A DNA stretch of 33,219 nucleotides, taken from Comamonadaceae bacterium (lineage in GTDB: Bacteria; Pseudomonadota; Gammaproteobacteria; Burkholderiales; Burkholderiaceae_C). Under the pieces are notes generated by a model. It saw only the letters and a list, made by a program, of their open reading frames with translations, searched no databases and had not been told where the DNA came from. A program made the translations under genes and the position numbers. Below are positions 1-8,157 of this stretch, one piece after another (position 1 is the stretch's first letter; the number at the start of each line of letters is the position of its first letter). The DNA is taken from contig CANFXC010000026.1 in assembly GCA_947450765.1 (NCBI GenBank), positions 1 through 33,219 on the forward strand. The letters are read 5' to 3'.

Positions 1-7
1 ATCCGTC

Positions 8-493
8 ATGAACGCCGTCCTCCAACCCAGAGAAGTCCGACTCGAAGCCATGACCACGCCTTGGCTGGAGCAAGTTGCACGCATCGAAAAAAGCGCTTAT
101 CCCCACCCTTGGCTGTCAGGCAATTTTGCGGATTCGCTGACGGCGGGTTACCCGTGTCAGATGCTGCTGGCCGATGCGGCGAACGGCAGCGAGCCCGAAC
201 TGCTCGGCTACTTTGTGGCCATGAAAGGTGTCGACGAAGTGCACCTGCTCAACATCACGGTGGCGCCGATGTACCAGGGCCAGGGCTTTGCCCGGCTGCT
301 GCTGGACGCGCTGTGCCTGTGGTCACGCGGGCAGGGCGCCGACTGGTTGTGGCTGGAGGTGCGCATCAGCAACACGCGGGCGCGGCAAATCTACGAACAT
401 TGCGGATTCAAGCATGTCGGCACGCGCCGCAACTATTACCCGCTGAGCGCTTTCGAACGCGAAGACGCGATCGTCATGAGTCTGGCATTGTGA
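8..493 (+). CDS. rimI: Ribosomal protein S18 alanine N-acetyltransferase RimI
   Basis: A GNAT-fold acetyltransferase of 161 residues that in the RimI family acetylates the N-terminal alanine of ribosomal protein S18 in the cytoplasm. The acetyl-CoA loop reads QGQGFA in the context VAPMYQGQGFARLLLDAL (about residues 86-103). The C-terminal family signature follows: SNTRARQIYEHCGF and then TRRNYY. Length is normal for RimI, with a few extra N-terminal residues. ATG at 8 is used; an internal ATG at 50 (MTTPWLEQ) would also leave the whole fold and cannot be excluded. The next gene starts 10 bases after its stop, so the two are probably co-transcribed. In Burkholderiales the upstream neighbour is often tsaB, but that lies outside this window. 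Confidence 0.92.
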   Translation: MNAVLQPREVRLEAMTTPWLEQVARIEKSAYPHPWLSGNFADSLTAGYPCQMLLADAANGSEPELLGYFVAMKGVDEVHLLNITVAPMYQGQGFARLLLDALCLWSRGQGADWLWLEVRISNTRARQIYEHCGFKHVGTRRNYYPLSAFEREDAIVMSLAL

Positions 494-503
494 AAGCCCC
501 AAC

Positions 504-1289
504 ATGAGCCTGGACCTCGACAAACGCCAACGCGCGATGCTGCGCGAAATGGGCATCCGTCTGTGGCAACCGCAAGCGGTCGCCGCTGAAGTGCCTGGTG
601 TGGTGGCGCCGCCTGACGCAGCAAAAGTCTCTGTGAACGCACCTGTATCACCGCTGACTTCAGCGGCGCCACCGACTTCGGCAGCTGCGGTCGCACCGGC
701 CCGGCCCAACACAGCAACGCCGCCATCATCCAACGCTGCCCATGCGACTGCCGGCAACAGCGCATGGACGCTCGGCGAAGCGCGCGTGCTTTACGCTAAA
801 CCAGTGACCGATAACGGCCAAACCGCCGTCCTCGGCGCGGCAGCACGCTGGCTGTTGTTGATCGAAACGCCACCGGGCGCCGCCGAGGCCGATCCACTGT
901 CAGGTGACGCCGGCAAACTGCTCGACAACATGTTGCGCGCGGCCGGACTCCACCAAAGCGCCCGCGCGGTGTGTGTGCCGCTGTCGCGTCGCGCTGATGC
1001 GGCGACTGCTGGCAACGCCGCGCCACTGGATTCAGCGCTGGCCGAACTGCTCAAGGCTGAAAAACCTGATGTCATCCTCATCATGGGACGACTGGCAGCG
1101 CAGGCGCTGCTGCAGTCAACTGAGCCGCTGGGCAAGCTGCGCGGACGCACCCATCAACTCGCAGGCGTTGCGGCGGTGGTCACCTACGACGCCGCGTATC
1201 TGCTGCGCAGCCTGCCCGACAAGGCCAAAGCCTGGGACGATCTGTGCCGGGCGCAACACATCGCGCAGCAGACGGGTTCAGCGGCTTAA
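504..1289 (+). CDS. Degenerate uracil-DNA-glycosylase-fold protein
   Basis: A 261-residue protein with a short N-terminal helix, an Ala/Pro/Thr-rich low-complexity linker (about residues 28-80) and a C-terminal domain resembling family-4 uracil-DNA glycosylases. The landmarks are recognisable but altered. The usual GEAPG..ED..G.PF.G.AG..L region appears as IETPPGAAEADPLSGDAGKL. The IvalG..A...L strand appears as LIMGRLAAQALL. The conserved His-Pro motif near the C-terminus (TYHP.. LLR) reads TYDAAYLLR. Only two cysteines are seen in the domain (in ARAVCVPLS and DDLCRAQ), too few for the family's four Fe-S ligands. It follows rimI by 10 bases. Catalytic activity is doubtful; the fold assignment is an inference from motif spacing. 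Its stop overlaps that of the convergent transporter gene. Confidence 0.7.
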   Translation: MSLDLDKRQRAMLREMGIRLWQPQAVAAEVPGVVAPPDAAKVSVNAPVSPLTSAAPPTSAAAVAPARPNTATPPSSNAAHATAGNSAWTLGEARVLYAKPVTDNGQTAVLGAAARWLLLIETPPGAAEADPLSGDAGKLLDNMLRAAGLHQSARAVCVPLSRRADAATAGNAAPLDSALAELLKAEKPDVILIMGRLAAQALLQSTEPLGKLRGRTHQLAGVAAVVTYDAAYLLRSLPDKAKAWDDLCRAQHIAQQTGSAA

Positions 1290-2170
1290 TCGGTCTTAGG
1301 GCGGCCGGGCATGAGCACTGAGCCAATCGCCACCACCATCAGCACCACGGCGGCCCAGTCTTGCCAGTTCAGCACTTCGCCCAAGCCGATAGCACCCGCA
1401 AAAACGCCCAAAATCGGAATCATCATCACGCTCAAAGTCGAGGCGACTGGCGGCAGACTGCGTGCCAAAAAAGTCCACGCAGCATTCGCAAATCCGAAGA
1501 TCAGCACGGCGTTGTAGAGAATTGTTAGCCACACCACCGTTGTCGGCGCTTTCCATTGCGGCATTTCAAATGCCACGCTCAGGCCGGTCATCACCAGTGT
1601 CGTCAGCACAGTCATCCAAAATGAAATCGTCAACGCAGCAACGGGCAGGGTGGTTTTGCGTAGCTGCTGCGTACCCAGCGCCCACGTGGCCGCCGCCGCC
1701 AAAGCCAGCAGCACACCGACTGGCCGACCTGACAAATTGGTCAATTCATGCCACAGCAACAGCGAAACGCCAATCCCCGCAGCAGCCACACCCAGCCAGT
1801 TGCGCGCCCGCAGCCGGTGGCCAAAAAACCAAGCCCCGATCAAAGCTGAAAAAATCGGCATGGTGTAACCCAAAATCGCCGCCCGCCCGCTGCTCAGGCT
1901 TTGAATGGCCAACATCATGAGCGTATGCCAGACGAGCATGTTGACAACGGTCAGCCACAACAACTCGCGATAACGCTCACGCGGAATATGAAAGGGCACC
2001 TTCAGACAAAACATCGCCAGCGCCAACACCGGTAAGCCCAGCCACATTGAAATGACGCGAAAAGTCAACGGCGGAAAGTCCGTCACGCCCAGCTTCATGA
2101 TGGGCCAGTTGAAGCCCCAGGCCAGCGTCAGAAAGACGAGAAGTATGAGTTGCCGTTGGGTCAGTTGCAT
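1286..2170 (-). CDS. EamA/DMT-superfamily membrane transporter
   Basis: A 294-residue, very hydrophobic inner-membrane protein with about ten membrane segments arranged as two EamA repeats, the layout of drug/metabolite exporters of the RhaT/YdcZ kind. The first repeat begins with LILLVFLTLAWGFNWPIMKLG, a typical EamA opening, and the second ends with a C-terminal GEVLNWQDWAAVVLMVVAIGSVL segment followed by a short polar tail. Substrate cannot be told from the sequence. The gene is convergent with the UDG-like gene, sharing the bases of their stop codons, and divergent from pyrF with a 75-base gap. No clear Shine-Dalgarno sequence precedes the ATG at 2170. Confidence 0.85.
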   Translation of the reverse strand: MQLTQRQLILLVFLTLAWGFNWPIMKLGVTDFPPLTFRVISMWLGLPVLALAMFCLKVPFHIPRERYRELLWLTVVNMLVWHTLMMLAIQSLSSGRAAILGYTMPIFSALIGAWFFGHRLRARNWLGVAAAGIGVSLLLWHELTNLSGRPVGVLLALAAAATWALGTQQLRKTTLPVAALTISFWMTVLTTLVMTGLSVAFEMPQWKAPTTVVWLTILYNAVLIFGFANAAWTFLARSLPPVASTLSVMMIPILGVFAGAIGLGEVLNWQDWAAVVLMVVAIGSVLMPGRPKTD

Positions 2171-2233
2171 GGGCCGATTCAGGTTGATAACGCAAAAGGC
2201 TGATCCTAACGCCGATGCCGGGCAGCCCCTTCT

Positions 2234-2239
2234 TACAAT
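2234..2239 (+). promoter_or_regulatory. Putative -10 box of a leaderless pyrF transcript
   Basis: TACAAT matches the sigma-70 -10 consensus at five of six positions and ends six bases before the pyrF ATG at 2246. Transcription would then start at or next to the start codon. The bases just before the ATG (cccgc) hold no ribosome-binding site. A -35 box at normal spacing is poor. Leaderless reading is an inference. Confidence 0.45.
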
Positions 2240-2245
2240 ACCCGC

Positions 2246-3082
2246 ATGACATTTCTCGACATGCTTGATGCCGCCTCACGCCAGAACCAATCCATGCTGT
2301 GTGTGGGGCTGGACCCGGAACCCACGCGCTTCCCAGGCAAGCTCAAGGGCGATGCCAACAAAATTTACGACTTTTGTGCCGCCATCGTCGATGCCACGGC
2401 CGATCTCGTGGTGTCCTTCAAACCGCAAATTGCTTACTTTGCCGCCCACCGCGCCGAAGGTCAGTTGGAGCGCCTGATGGAGCACATGCGACGCGTCGCG
2501 CCGCAGGTGCCTATCATTCTGGACGCCAAGCGCGGCGACATCGGCAGCACCGCGCAGCAGTACGCGATTGAGGCCTTCGAGCGCTACGGCGCTGACGCCG
2601 TCACCCTGTCACCCTTCATGGGTTTTGACTCGGTCGCACCCTATTTAAAGTACGAAGGCAAGGGCGCGTTTTTGCTGTGCCGCACCTCGAACCCCGGCGG
2701 TGACGATTTGCAAAATCAGCGCCTCGCCTCGATTGAAGGCCAACCGCTGCTCTATGAACATGTAGCGCGTCTGGCCCAAGGCCCGTGGAACCTCAACGGC
2801 CAACTCGGGCTGGTGGTTGGCGCCACGTACCCGGCCGAAATCGAACGCGTGCGGCAAGTCGCCCCCACGCTGCCGCTGCTGATTCCCGGCGTCGGCGCCC
2901 AAGGCGGTGACGCCGTGGCCACCGTGCGCGCTGGCTACAAAGCGGGTGCGCCCATCATCGTCAATTCATCGCGGGCGATTTTGTACGCATCGTCGGGTGA
3001 CGACTTTGCCGAAGCCGCAAGGCGCGAAGCCATCAAGACGCGGGATGTGTTGCAAGCCGCAAAACAAGACAGCGCCCATTAA
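2246..3082 (+). CDS. pyrF: Orotidine 5'-phosphate decarboxylase (type 2)
   Basis: Decarboxylates OMP to UMP in the last step of pyrimidine synthesis, in the cytoplasm. The protein has 278 residues, the size of the longer type-2 PyrF subfamily. It shows the catalytic D-x-K-x-x-D tetrad region as [13 protein letters not shown] with Asp93, Lys95 and Asp98. The substrate loops CVGLDPEP near residue 19, SFKPQIAYF near residue 57 and the phosphate-binding GVGAQGGD segment are present. It stands alone between the divergent exporter gene and a convergent LysR gene whose stop overlaps its own (bases ttaa at 3079-3082). No ribosome-binding site is visible upstream of the ATG. Confidence 0.95.
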   Translation: MTFLDMLDAASRQNQSMLCVGLDPEPTRFPGKLKGDANKIYDFCAAIVDATADLVVSFKPQIAYFAAHRAEGQLERLMEHMRRVAPQVPIILDAKRGDIGSTAQQYAIEAFERYGADAVTLSPFMGFDSVAPYLKYEGKGAFLLCRTSNPGGDDLQNQRLASIEGQPLLYEHVARLAQGPWNLNGQLGLVVGATYPAEIERVRQVAPTLPLLIPGVGAQGGDAVATVRAGYKAGAPIIVNSSRAILYASSGDDFAEAARREAIKTRDVLQAAKQDSAH

Positions 3083-4026
3083 GTCCCAGCGCACGATTCC
3101 CAAGGCGCCGGACTGTCCCCGTTTGCGCCAAAGCCCTGCGCGATCATGGCCCTGAGCCACTGGTGACCCGGGTCCCGGTGCAAACGGGCGTGCCAGAACT
3201 GGTGAATTGCGCTGCCTTGCACGGCCAGTGGCAAGGCGCAGGTGGTCAGACCAAAGGGGCGCGTCACTCGCTGCGCGAAGCGTTCCGGAACCATGGCGAT
3301 CAAATCCGAATGGCTCAGCAGATCGCCCAGTGCGGCATAGTGCGGCACGGTCAGGCGTATGCGGCGCTGCAGACCCTGGCGATCCAGCGCTTCATCGACC
3401 CTGCCGTGGCCCGTGCCTGCGGCCAGTACCCGCACATGTGATGCAGATGCAAATTCCGCAAGATCCAGCGTTGCGCGTTGAGCCAAGGGATGGGCCTGTC
3501 GCAGCAGACACACATAGTCTTGACGAAACAATGCTTGCTGAAAAAACCCGGCCTGAAGTTGCGGCAACAAGCCCAACGCCAGGTCAACACGGCCTGCGGC
3601 CATATCATCTTTCAGGCTGTCACGGGCGACCGGCACCACGTTCAAGGTAACCCCCGGAGCGTGTTGGTCGAGCAAGTCCATCAGCACCGGCAAAAAGTAC
3701 ATTTCACCGACATCGGTCATGGCCAGGCTGAAGCTGCGCGTGCTGCTGACCGGCTCAAAACTGCTGCGTGCATTCAATGCCAGATGCAGCGCGTCCAGCG
3801 CTTGCGCCACCGGCTCGGCCAGTTGCAAGGCAAACGGGGTCGGCTGCATGCCTTGCTGGGTTCGCAAAAAAAGATCATCGCCCAAGGTCAGCCGCAAGCG
3901 CTTGAGCGCGCTGCTGACCGCCGGCTGGCTCATGCCCAGCGACCGCGCCACGCCAGAGACGCGCTGCTCCCGTAGCAGGTGCTGAAAAACCAGCAAGAGG
4001 TTCAAGTCGATCTGAGACAGTTGCAT
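3079..4026 (-). CDS. nagR: LysR-type regulator of the NahR/NagR clade
   Basis: A 315-residue LysR-type transcription factor. The N-terminal winged helix-turn-helix spans about residues 5-65 ([11 protein letters not shown], then [20 protein letters not shown]). Features typical of the NahR/NagR/LinR group follow: [14 protein letters not shown] after the HTH and [15 protein letters not shown] at the start of the effector-binding domain. These proteins normally respond to salicylate or related hydroxybenzoates. It is divergent from nagGH, the same arrangement as nagR in naphthalene/salicylate clusters, so activation of nagGH is the natural inference. The symbol is given on context and clade; a role with another hydroxybenzoate is possible. 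ATG at 4026 is the only sensible start. Confidence 0.85.
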   Translation of the reverse strand: MQLSQIDLNLLLVFQHLLREQRVSGVARSLGMSQPAVSSALKRLRLTLGDDLFLRTQQGMQPTPFALQLAEPVAQALDALHLALNARSSFEPVSSTRSFSLAMTDVGEMYFLPVLMDLLDQHAPGVTLNVVPVARDSLKDDMAAGRVDLALGLLPQLQAGFFQQALFRQDYVCLLRQAHPLAQRATLDLAEFASASHVRVLAAGTGHGRVDEALDRQGLQRRIRLTVPHYAALGDLLSHSDLIAMVPERFAQRVTRPFGLTTCALPLAVQGSAIHQFWHARLHRDPGHQWLRAMIAQGFGANGDSPAPWESCAGT

Positions 4027-4041
4027 GGGACGGCCTGCATT

Positions 4042-4079
4042 ATTTGAAAATCAAATAGAGTGTATCGACCTGCTTCGAT
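4042..4079. promoter_or_regulatory. Two dyads, probable LysR-type binding sites upstream of nagG
   Basis: The gap between the LysR gene and nagG contains ATTTGA-AAA-TCAAAT at 4042-4056, a perfect inverted repeat, and ATCGA-CCTGCT-TCGAT at 4064-4079, a second perfect one. The centres lie about 22 bp apart, close to two helical turns. LysR proteins commonly occupy such a pair, a recognition site and an activation site, upstream of the target promoter. Assignment to the adjacent regulator is inference. Confidence 0.5.
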
Positions 4080-4113
4080 TTACGAATTTAAGAAGCTGGC
4101 GGATGATTCTCGC

Positions 4114-4130
4114 TATAAATACAAGGAGAC
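4114..4130 (+). promoter_or_regulatory. nagG -10 box and ribosome-binding site
   Basis: TATAAA/TATAAAT at 4114-4120 is a good -10 box, and AAGGAGAC at 4123-4130 is a strong ribosome-binding site five bases before the ATG at 4136, which fixes that start. The -35 position (about 4091-4096, agaagc) does not match consensus, as expected for an activator-dependent promoter. The -10 and RBS lie very close, so the leader would be very short; the true start point is uncertain. Confidence 0.45.
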
Positions 4131-4135
4131 ATCGC

Positions 4136-5401
4136 ATGAGCCTGAGTCCTGCTGCACAGCCCATTCATTGGGAAAAGGGCGACACCAGTCGCATCCCTTT
4201 CGGCGTTTACACCGACGAGCAACGCCACAAAAAAGAACTTGAGCGATTTTTCTACAAAGCGCATTGGTGCTACGTCGGATTGGAGGCTGAAATTCCCAAT
4301 TCAGGCGACTTCAAGCGGACCGTGATTGGTGAGCGCTCGGTCATCATGACGCGTGCCAATGACGGCCAGATCCATGTGGTCGAGAACGTTTGCGCGCACC
4401 GTGGCATGCAGTTTTGTCGCGAACGGCACGGCAACAAAAAAGGCTTTGTCTGCCCTTATCACCAGTGGAGCTACACGCTCAAAGGCGACTTGCAAGGCGT
4501 GCCTTTTCGTCGGGGCGTGCGGCAAGACGGCAAGGTCAATGGCGGTATGCCGGCCGACTTTGAACCCAAAGAGCACGGCCTGACGGCGCTCAAAGTCGCG
4601 GTGCGTGGCGGCGTGGTCTTTGCGTCCTTTGATCATGATGTCGAGTCGCTAGAAGACTTCATGGGGCCGACCATCCTGGGCTACTTCGATCGGCTCTTCA
4701 ATGGCCGGAAGCTGGTCATCCTCGGCTACAACCGGCAACGCATTCCAGGCAACTGGAAGCTGATGCAGGAAAACATCAAAGACCCTTATCACCCTGGTTT
4801 GCTGCACACATGGTTTGTGACTTTTGGGCTCTGGCGGGCTGACAACAAGTCGGAGTTGCGCATGGATGCACACCACCGGCATGCGGCCATGGTGTCCACC
4901 CGCGGAAGCGCTGGCGAGGCGTCGGGTCAAGCCTCGCAAGTGACGCAGGTCAGCAGCTTCAAGGCAAACATGCAGCTGCATGACCCGAGCTTTCTGGACA
5001 TCGTTCCCGAGGCTTGGTGGGATGGGCCCACAGCGGTGATGATGACGCTGTTTCCGAGCGTTATTTTTCAGCAGCAAGTCAATAGCGTGTCGACGCGTCA
5101 CATTCAGCCTGACGGCCACGGCGCGTTTGATTTTGTCTGGACGCATTTTGGTTTTGACGACGACACGCCCGAGATGCAGGAGCGCCGCTTGCGTCAGGCC
5201 AATCTGTTTGGCCCCGCCGGTTTTGTCTCGGCCGACGACGGCGAGGTGATTGAGTTTTCGCAGCAAGCCTTTGAGAGCAAACCGCAGCACCGCGCGCTGG
5301 CCGAGTTGGGTGGCCGCGAGGTCGGCGAAACCGACCACATGGTCACCGAAACCCTGATCCGCGGCATGTACGCCTACTGGCGCAAAGTGATGGAGGAGTG
5401 A
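4136..5401 (+). CDS. nagG: Salicylate 5-hydroxylase, oxygenase large subunit
   Basis: Alpha subunit of a Rieske non-haem-iron oxygenase that in the NagGH enzyme converts salicylate to gentisate. The 421 residues match the length of NagG. The Rieske [2Fe-2S] ligands are Cys86, His88, Cys106 and His109 (VCAHRG ... CPYHQW). The catalytic domain has bridging Asp216 and iron ligands His219 and His224 in NIKDPYHPGLLH, with the distal acid in SADDGE near 367. Stretches such as GLWRADNKSEL and VNSVSTRHIQP are as I recall them from NagG. An upstream in-frame ATG at 4025 exists, but the RBS supports 4136. nagH follows two bases after the stop. No ferredoxin or reductase for it lies in the window. Anthranilate or other hydroxybenzoate substrates are less likely alternatives. 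Confidence 0.9.
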   Translation: MSLSPAAQPIHWEKGDTSRIPFGVYTDEQRHKKELERFFYKAHWCYVGLEAEIPNSGDFKRTVIGERSVIMTRANDGQIHVVENVCAHRGMQFCRERHGNKKGFVCPYHQWSYTLKGDLQGVPFRRGVRQDGKVNGGMPADFEPKEHGLTALKVAVRGGVVFASFDHDVESLEDFMGPTILGYFDRLFNGRKLVILGYNRQRIPGNWKLMQENIKDPYHPGLLHTWFVTFGLWRADNKSELRMDAHHRHAAMVSTRGSAGEASGQASQVTQVSSFKANMQLHDPSFLDIVPEAWWDGPTAVMMTLFPSVIFQQQVNSVSTRHIQPDGHGAFDFVWTHFGFDDDTPEMQERRLRQANLFGPAGFVSADDGEVIEFSQQAFESKPQHRALAELGGREVGETDHMVTETLIRGMYAYWRKVMEE

Positions 5402-5403
5402 GC

Positions 5404-5877
5404 ATGATCAACTTTGAAACGCACTTGGCACTGACCCGCTTGTATGCCGACTACGCATTGGCCGTGGACAGCGGTCAGTGGGATTTGTGGCCTGAATTTT
5501 TCATGGACGATGGTGTCTACAAATTGCAAGCACGCGAAAACCACGAGCGCGGTTTTCCGCTGGCCACGCTGTCGTTTACCAGCAAGGGCATGCTCAAGGA
5601 CCGCGTCTACGGCATCCAGGAAACACTGTTCCATGACCCGTATTACCAGCGCCATGTGGTCGGTGCGCCGGTGGTGCGGCGCGTGGAAGCCGGCCGGATT
5701 CACAGCGAAGCCAATTACGCCGTGTTTCGCACCAAGCTCGACAAGCCGAGCACAGTCTTCAATGTCGGGCGCTACATCGACACCATCGTGCAGACACCGG
5801 ATGGTTTGAAGTTCGCCGAGCGCTTGGTGGTCTATGACAGCGAAATGATCCCCAACGCCATCATTTACCCGATCTGA
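5404..5877 (+). CDS. nagH: Salicylate 5-hydroxylase, oxygenase small subunit
   Basis: Beta subunit of the Rieske oxygenase, an NTF2-like cone-fold protein that assembles with NagG as an alpha3beta3 core and has no metal of its own. It has 157 residues from the ATG at 5404, which sits seven bases after GGAGG at 5392-5396; a GTG at 5398 would add two residues. Family landmarks are DRVYGIQETLFHDPYYQRH near the middle and a C-terminus VYDSEMIPNAIIYPI, close to NagH as I know it. It is translated directly after nagG. The gene ends 32 bases from the convergent LysR gene; no convincing terminator is seen in that GC-rich gap. Confidence 0.9.
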   Translation: MINFETHLALTRLYADYALAVDSGQWDLWPEFFMDDGVYKLQARENHERGFPLATLSFTSKGMLKDRVYGIQETLFHDPYYQRHVVGAPVVRRVEAGRIHSEANYAVFRTKLDKPSTVFNVGRYIDTIVQTPDGLKFAERLVVYDSEMIPNAIIYPI

Positions 5878-5909
5878 AAAAGCACCGGCGCGGGCGAGCG
5901 GCGGCCCCG

Positions 5910-6818
5910 TCAGACGTCCAGCCCAGCGCCTGAAAAAAGACCCACCATGCTGTTGCGCAGCCAGATGTTGCCAGCATCGGCGTTGAAGCGCTCATGCCAA
6001 TGCTGCTTGACTTTGTACGGCGGCAAGGGCACCGGCGGTTCCAGCAGCTGAACCTTTTCCTGTGAGGCCAAGGCGACGCCCAACAAGCGCGGCACGATGA
6101 CCAGAAACTCGGTCTGCGCGACGATGCGGGCGACCCCCAAAAAGCTCGGCAAACGCAAGACCACACGCCGCTCCAGCTTGTGGCGGGCCAACACTTTGTC
6201 GACGATGGAATGGCCGGTGCCCGACGCGGTGACCAAGATGTGGCCTTCGGCCAAAAACGCGCGCGGTGTCAGCTTGGAGCGGATGCGTGGGTGATCGCTG
6301 GCGGCCAGGCAGACGAAATTTTGCGCAAACAAGGCCTGCTGATAAAAGCCCGCCTCAAGATCCGGCGTGAAGCCAACAGCGAGATCGATGTCGCCGGATT
6401 CGAGTCGACGCCGGCTGTCAGCGGACATCTTGTCCGCCTTCAAAGTCAGGCCTGGCGCGGACTGTTGCAGGTGGTTGATCAGCCGCGGCAGCAGAACCAT
6501 CTCGCTGATGTCGGTCATGCAGATGCAGAACTCCCTCTCGGCCTGTTGTGGCGAAAAGACGCCGCCCTGGCCACGGGCTTTTTCGATGCGCAGCAAAGCC
6601 TCTTGCAGGTCGGGGTAAATGCTTTGCGCCTTGGGCGTGGGTTCCATGCCGGCCGAGGTGCGCGTGAACAGCCGGTCGTCGAAATGACGGCGCAGTTTGC
6701 CCAGCATGATGCTGGCGCTGGCTTGCTCAATGCCCAGCCGCAGGGCCGCACGCGAGACGCTCTGCGTTTTATAGATCTCGACAAAGACGCCGAGCCACTC
6801 CAGATCCAGTTTGGCCAT
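5910..6818 (-). CDS. LysR-type regulator, probable control of the 3-hydroxybenzoate/gentisate operon
   Basis: A second LysR-type regulator, 302 residues. The HTH region reads LEWLGVFVEIYKTQSVSRAA followed by ASIMLGKLRRHF. The core motif MTDISEMVLLPRLI is the same family signature seen in the first LysR protein ([11 protein letters not shown]), so both belong to the NahR-like group, but the sequences are otherwise well diverged and are not a recent duplication. It is divergent from the 3-hydroxybenzoate 6-hydroxylase gene with a 105-base gap, which suggests control of that five-gene operon. The effector could be 3-hydroxybenzoate or gentisate. ATG at 6818 is used. Confidence 0.85.
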   Translation of the reverse strand: MAKLDLEWLGVFVEIYKTQSVSRAALRLGIEQASASIMLGKLRRHFDDRLFTRTSAGMEPTPKAQSIYPDLQEALLRIEKARGQGGVFSPQQAEREFCICMTDISEMVLLPRLINHLQQSAPGLTLKADKMSADSRRRLESGDIDLAVGFTPDLEAGFYQQALFAQNFVCLAASDHPRIRSKLTPRAFLAEGHILVTASGTGHSIVDKVLARHKLERRVVLRLPSFLGVARIVAQTEFLVIVPRLLGVALASQEKVQLLEPPVPLPPYKVKQHWHERFNADAGNIWLRNSMVGLFSGAGLDV

Positions 6819-6923
6819 GCACCACTATATCAAAACGACATGCAAAGTATTTCATATACGGCGTTGACGCCATAGTCTATTGCAACGACAGTCTTGGATA
6901 GTTCAAATAATGAGGAGACGTTG
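6819..6923. promoter_or_regulatory. Divergent control region of the gentisate operon
   Basis: This gap holds GTAT-TTCAT-ATAC at 6847-6859 and GGCGT-TG-ACGCC at 6860-6871, two adjacent perfect inverted repeats that could be LysR contact sites. A TTGACG at 6864-6869 lies inside the second, but no good -10 box stands at normal spacing. AGGAG at 6912-6916 is the ribosome-binding site of the downstream gene and selects its ATG at 6924. Confidence 0.4.
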
Positions 6924-8126
6924 ATGAGCACTCAACCCAAAAATACGCTGCCAGTGCTGGTGGCTGGCGGCGGCATCGGCGGTCTGGCCGCAGCGCTGGC
7001 CTTGACGCGCCAAGGCTTCGACGTGAAGGTCTTGGAGCAAGCTTCTGCCTTGGGTGAAATCGGCGCGGGCTTGCAAGTCGGACCCAACGGCTTTGCCGCT
7101 TTTGACGCCTTGGGCGTTGGCGAGATCGCCCGCAGCAAAGCGGTCTACACCGACTTCATGGTCATGCACGACGCGCTCAACGAATACCAGGTCGGCCACA
7201 TCCCCACGGGCGAAGCCTTCCTGAAACGTTTTGGCAACCCCTACGCGGTGATCCACCGCGCCGATGCGCACATGGCCTTGCTGGATGGCGCCAAGGCCTC
7301 GGACCGCATTGAAATATCCACCGGGACGCAGGTCCAAAGGATTGAGCAAGACGACGCTGGCGTCACTGTTTTTGACGGCCAAGGCGGCCAGCACCACGGC
7401 ATCGCGTTGATCGGTGCAGACGGTGTCAAATCGGCTGTTCGCCGCCAGTATGTGGGCGACGAGGCACGCGTTTCGGGGCATGTGGTTTACCGCGCTGTCG
7501 TCGACAAAAAAGACTTTCCGGTGGACCTGCAATGGAACGCCGCGTCGATTTGGGTCGGCCCGAATTGCCACTTGGTGCATTACCCGCTGCGCGGCGGCGA
7601 GCAGTACAACGTGGTCGTCACCTTTCACAGCCGCGACAAAGAAGAGTGGAGCGTGCGCCTAGGCAGCCGTGAAGAAGTACTGAGCTACTTTGACGGCATT
7701 TGCCCGAAGGCCCGGCAGCTGATTGAGCTACCGAAAGACTGGTCGCGCTGGGCCACGGCCGACCGCGAACCGATCGGGCAGTGGAACTTCGGTCGCGTCA
7801 CGCTGCTGGGTGATGCCGCTCATGCCACGCTGCAATACTTGGCCCAAGGCGCTTGCATGGCCATGGAGGATGCTGTTACCTTAGGCGAAGCCCTGCGCGT
7901 CAACGACAACGACTTTGACAAAGCTTTTGCCTTGTACCAGCGCTGCCGCGTCGCCCGTACCGCCCGCATCGTTTTGTCAGCCCGCGAGATGGGCCGTATC
8001 TTTCACGCCAAAGGGGTCGAGCGACTGGTACGCAATGAGCTTTGGAAAAACCGCACGCCCGAGCGTTTTTATGATGCCATGGAGTGGCTCTACGGCTGGA
8101 ATCTCGACAACTGCCTCAGCGCTTAA
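6924..8126 (+). CDS. nagX: 3-Hydroxybenzoate 6-hydroxylase (FAD monooxygenase)
   Basis: A class-A flavoprotein monooxygenase that adds a hydroxyl para to the 3-hydroxyl of 3-hydroxybenzoate, giving gentisate, at the cost of NAD(P)H and O2. The 400 residues show the N-terminal dinucleotide fold (VAGGGIGGLAAALAL), the GADGVKSAVR motif and the FAD ribityl motif GDAAHATLQYLAQGACMAMEDA. The QYLAQGACMAMEDAVTLGEAL context and the C-terminal YGWNLDNCL are typical of the 3-hydroxybenzoate 6-hydroxylase branch (NagX/XlnD/MhbM) rather than salicylate 1-hydroxylase. Downstream gentisate genes support this. ATG at 6924 has AGGAG at the right distance; an upstream in-frame ATG at 6894 lacks one. Confidence 0.88.
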   Translation: MSTQPKNTLPVLVAGGGIGGLAAALALTRQGFDVKVLEQASALGEIGAGLQVGPNGFAAFDALGVGEIARSKAVYTDFMVMHDALNEYQVGHIPTGEAFLKRFGNPYAVIHRADAHMALLDGAKASDRIEISTGTQVQRIEQDDAGVTVFDGQGGQHHGIALIGADGVKSAVRRQYVGDEARVSGHVVYRAVVDKKDFPVDLQWNAASIWVGPNCHLVHYPLRGGEQYNVVVTFHSRDKEEWSVRLGSREEVLSYFDGICPKARQLIELPKDWSRWATADREPIGQWNFGRVTLLGDAAHATLQYLAQGACMAMEDAVTLGEALRVNDNDFDKAFALYQRCRVARTARIVLSAREMGRIFHAKGVERLVRNELWKNRTPERFYDAMEWLYGWNLDNCLSA

Positions 8127-8157
8127 TCAACATTCATCAACGATATGGAAACACCAC

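Noticed and set aside
6924..8126. Salicylate 1-hydroxylase giving catechol
   Set aside because: Active-site context and C-terminus fit 3-hydroxybenzoate 6-hydroxylase, and only gentisate genes follow; no catechol genes are in the window.
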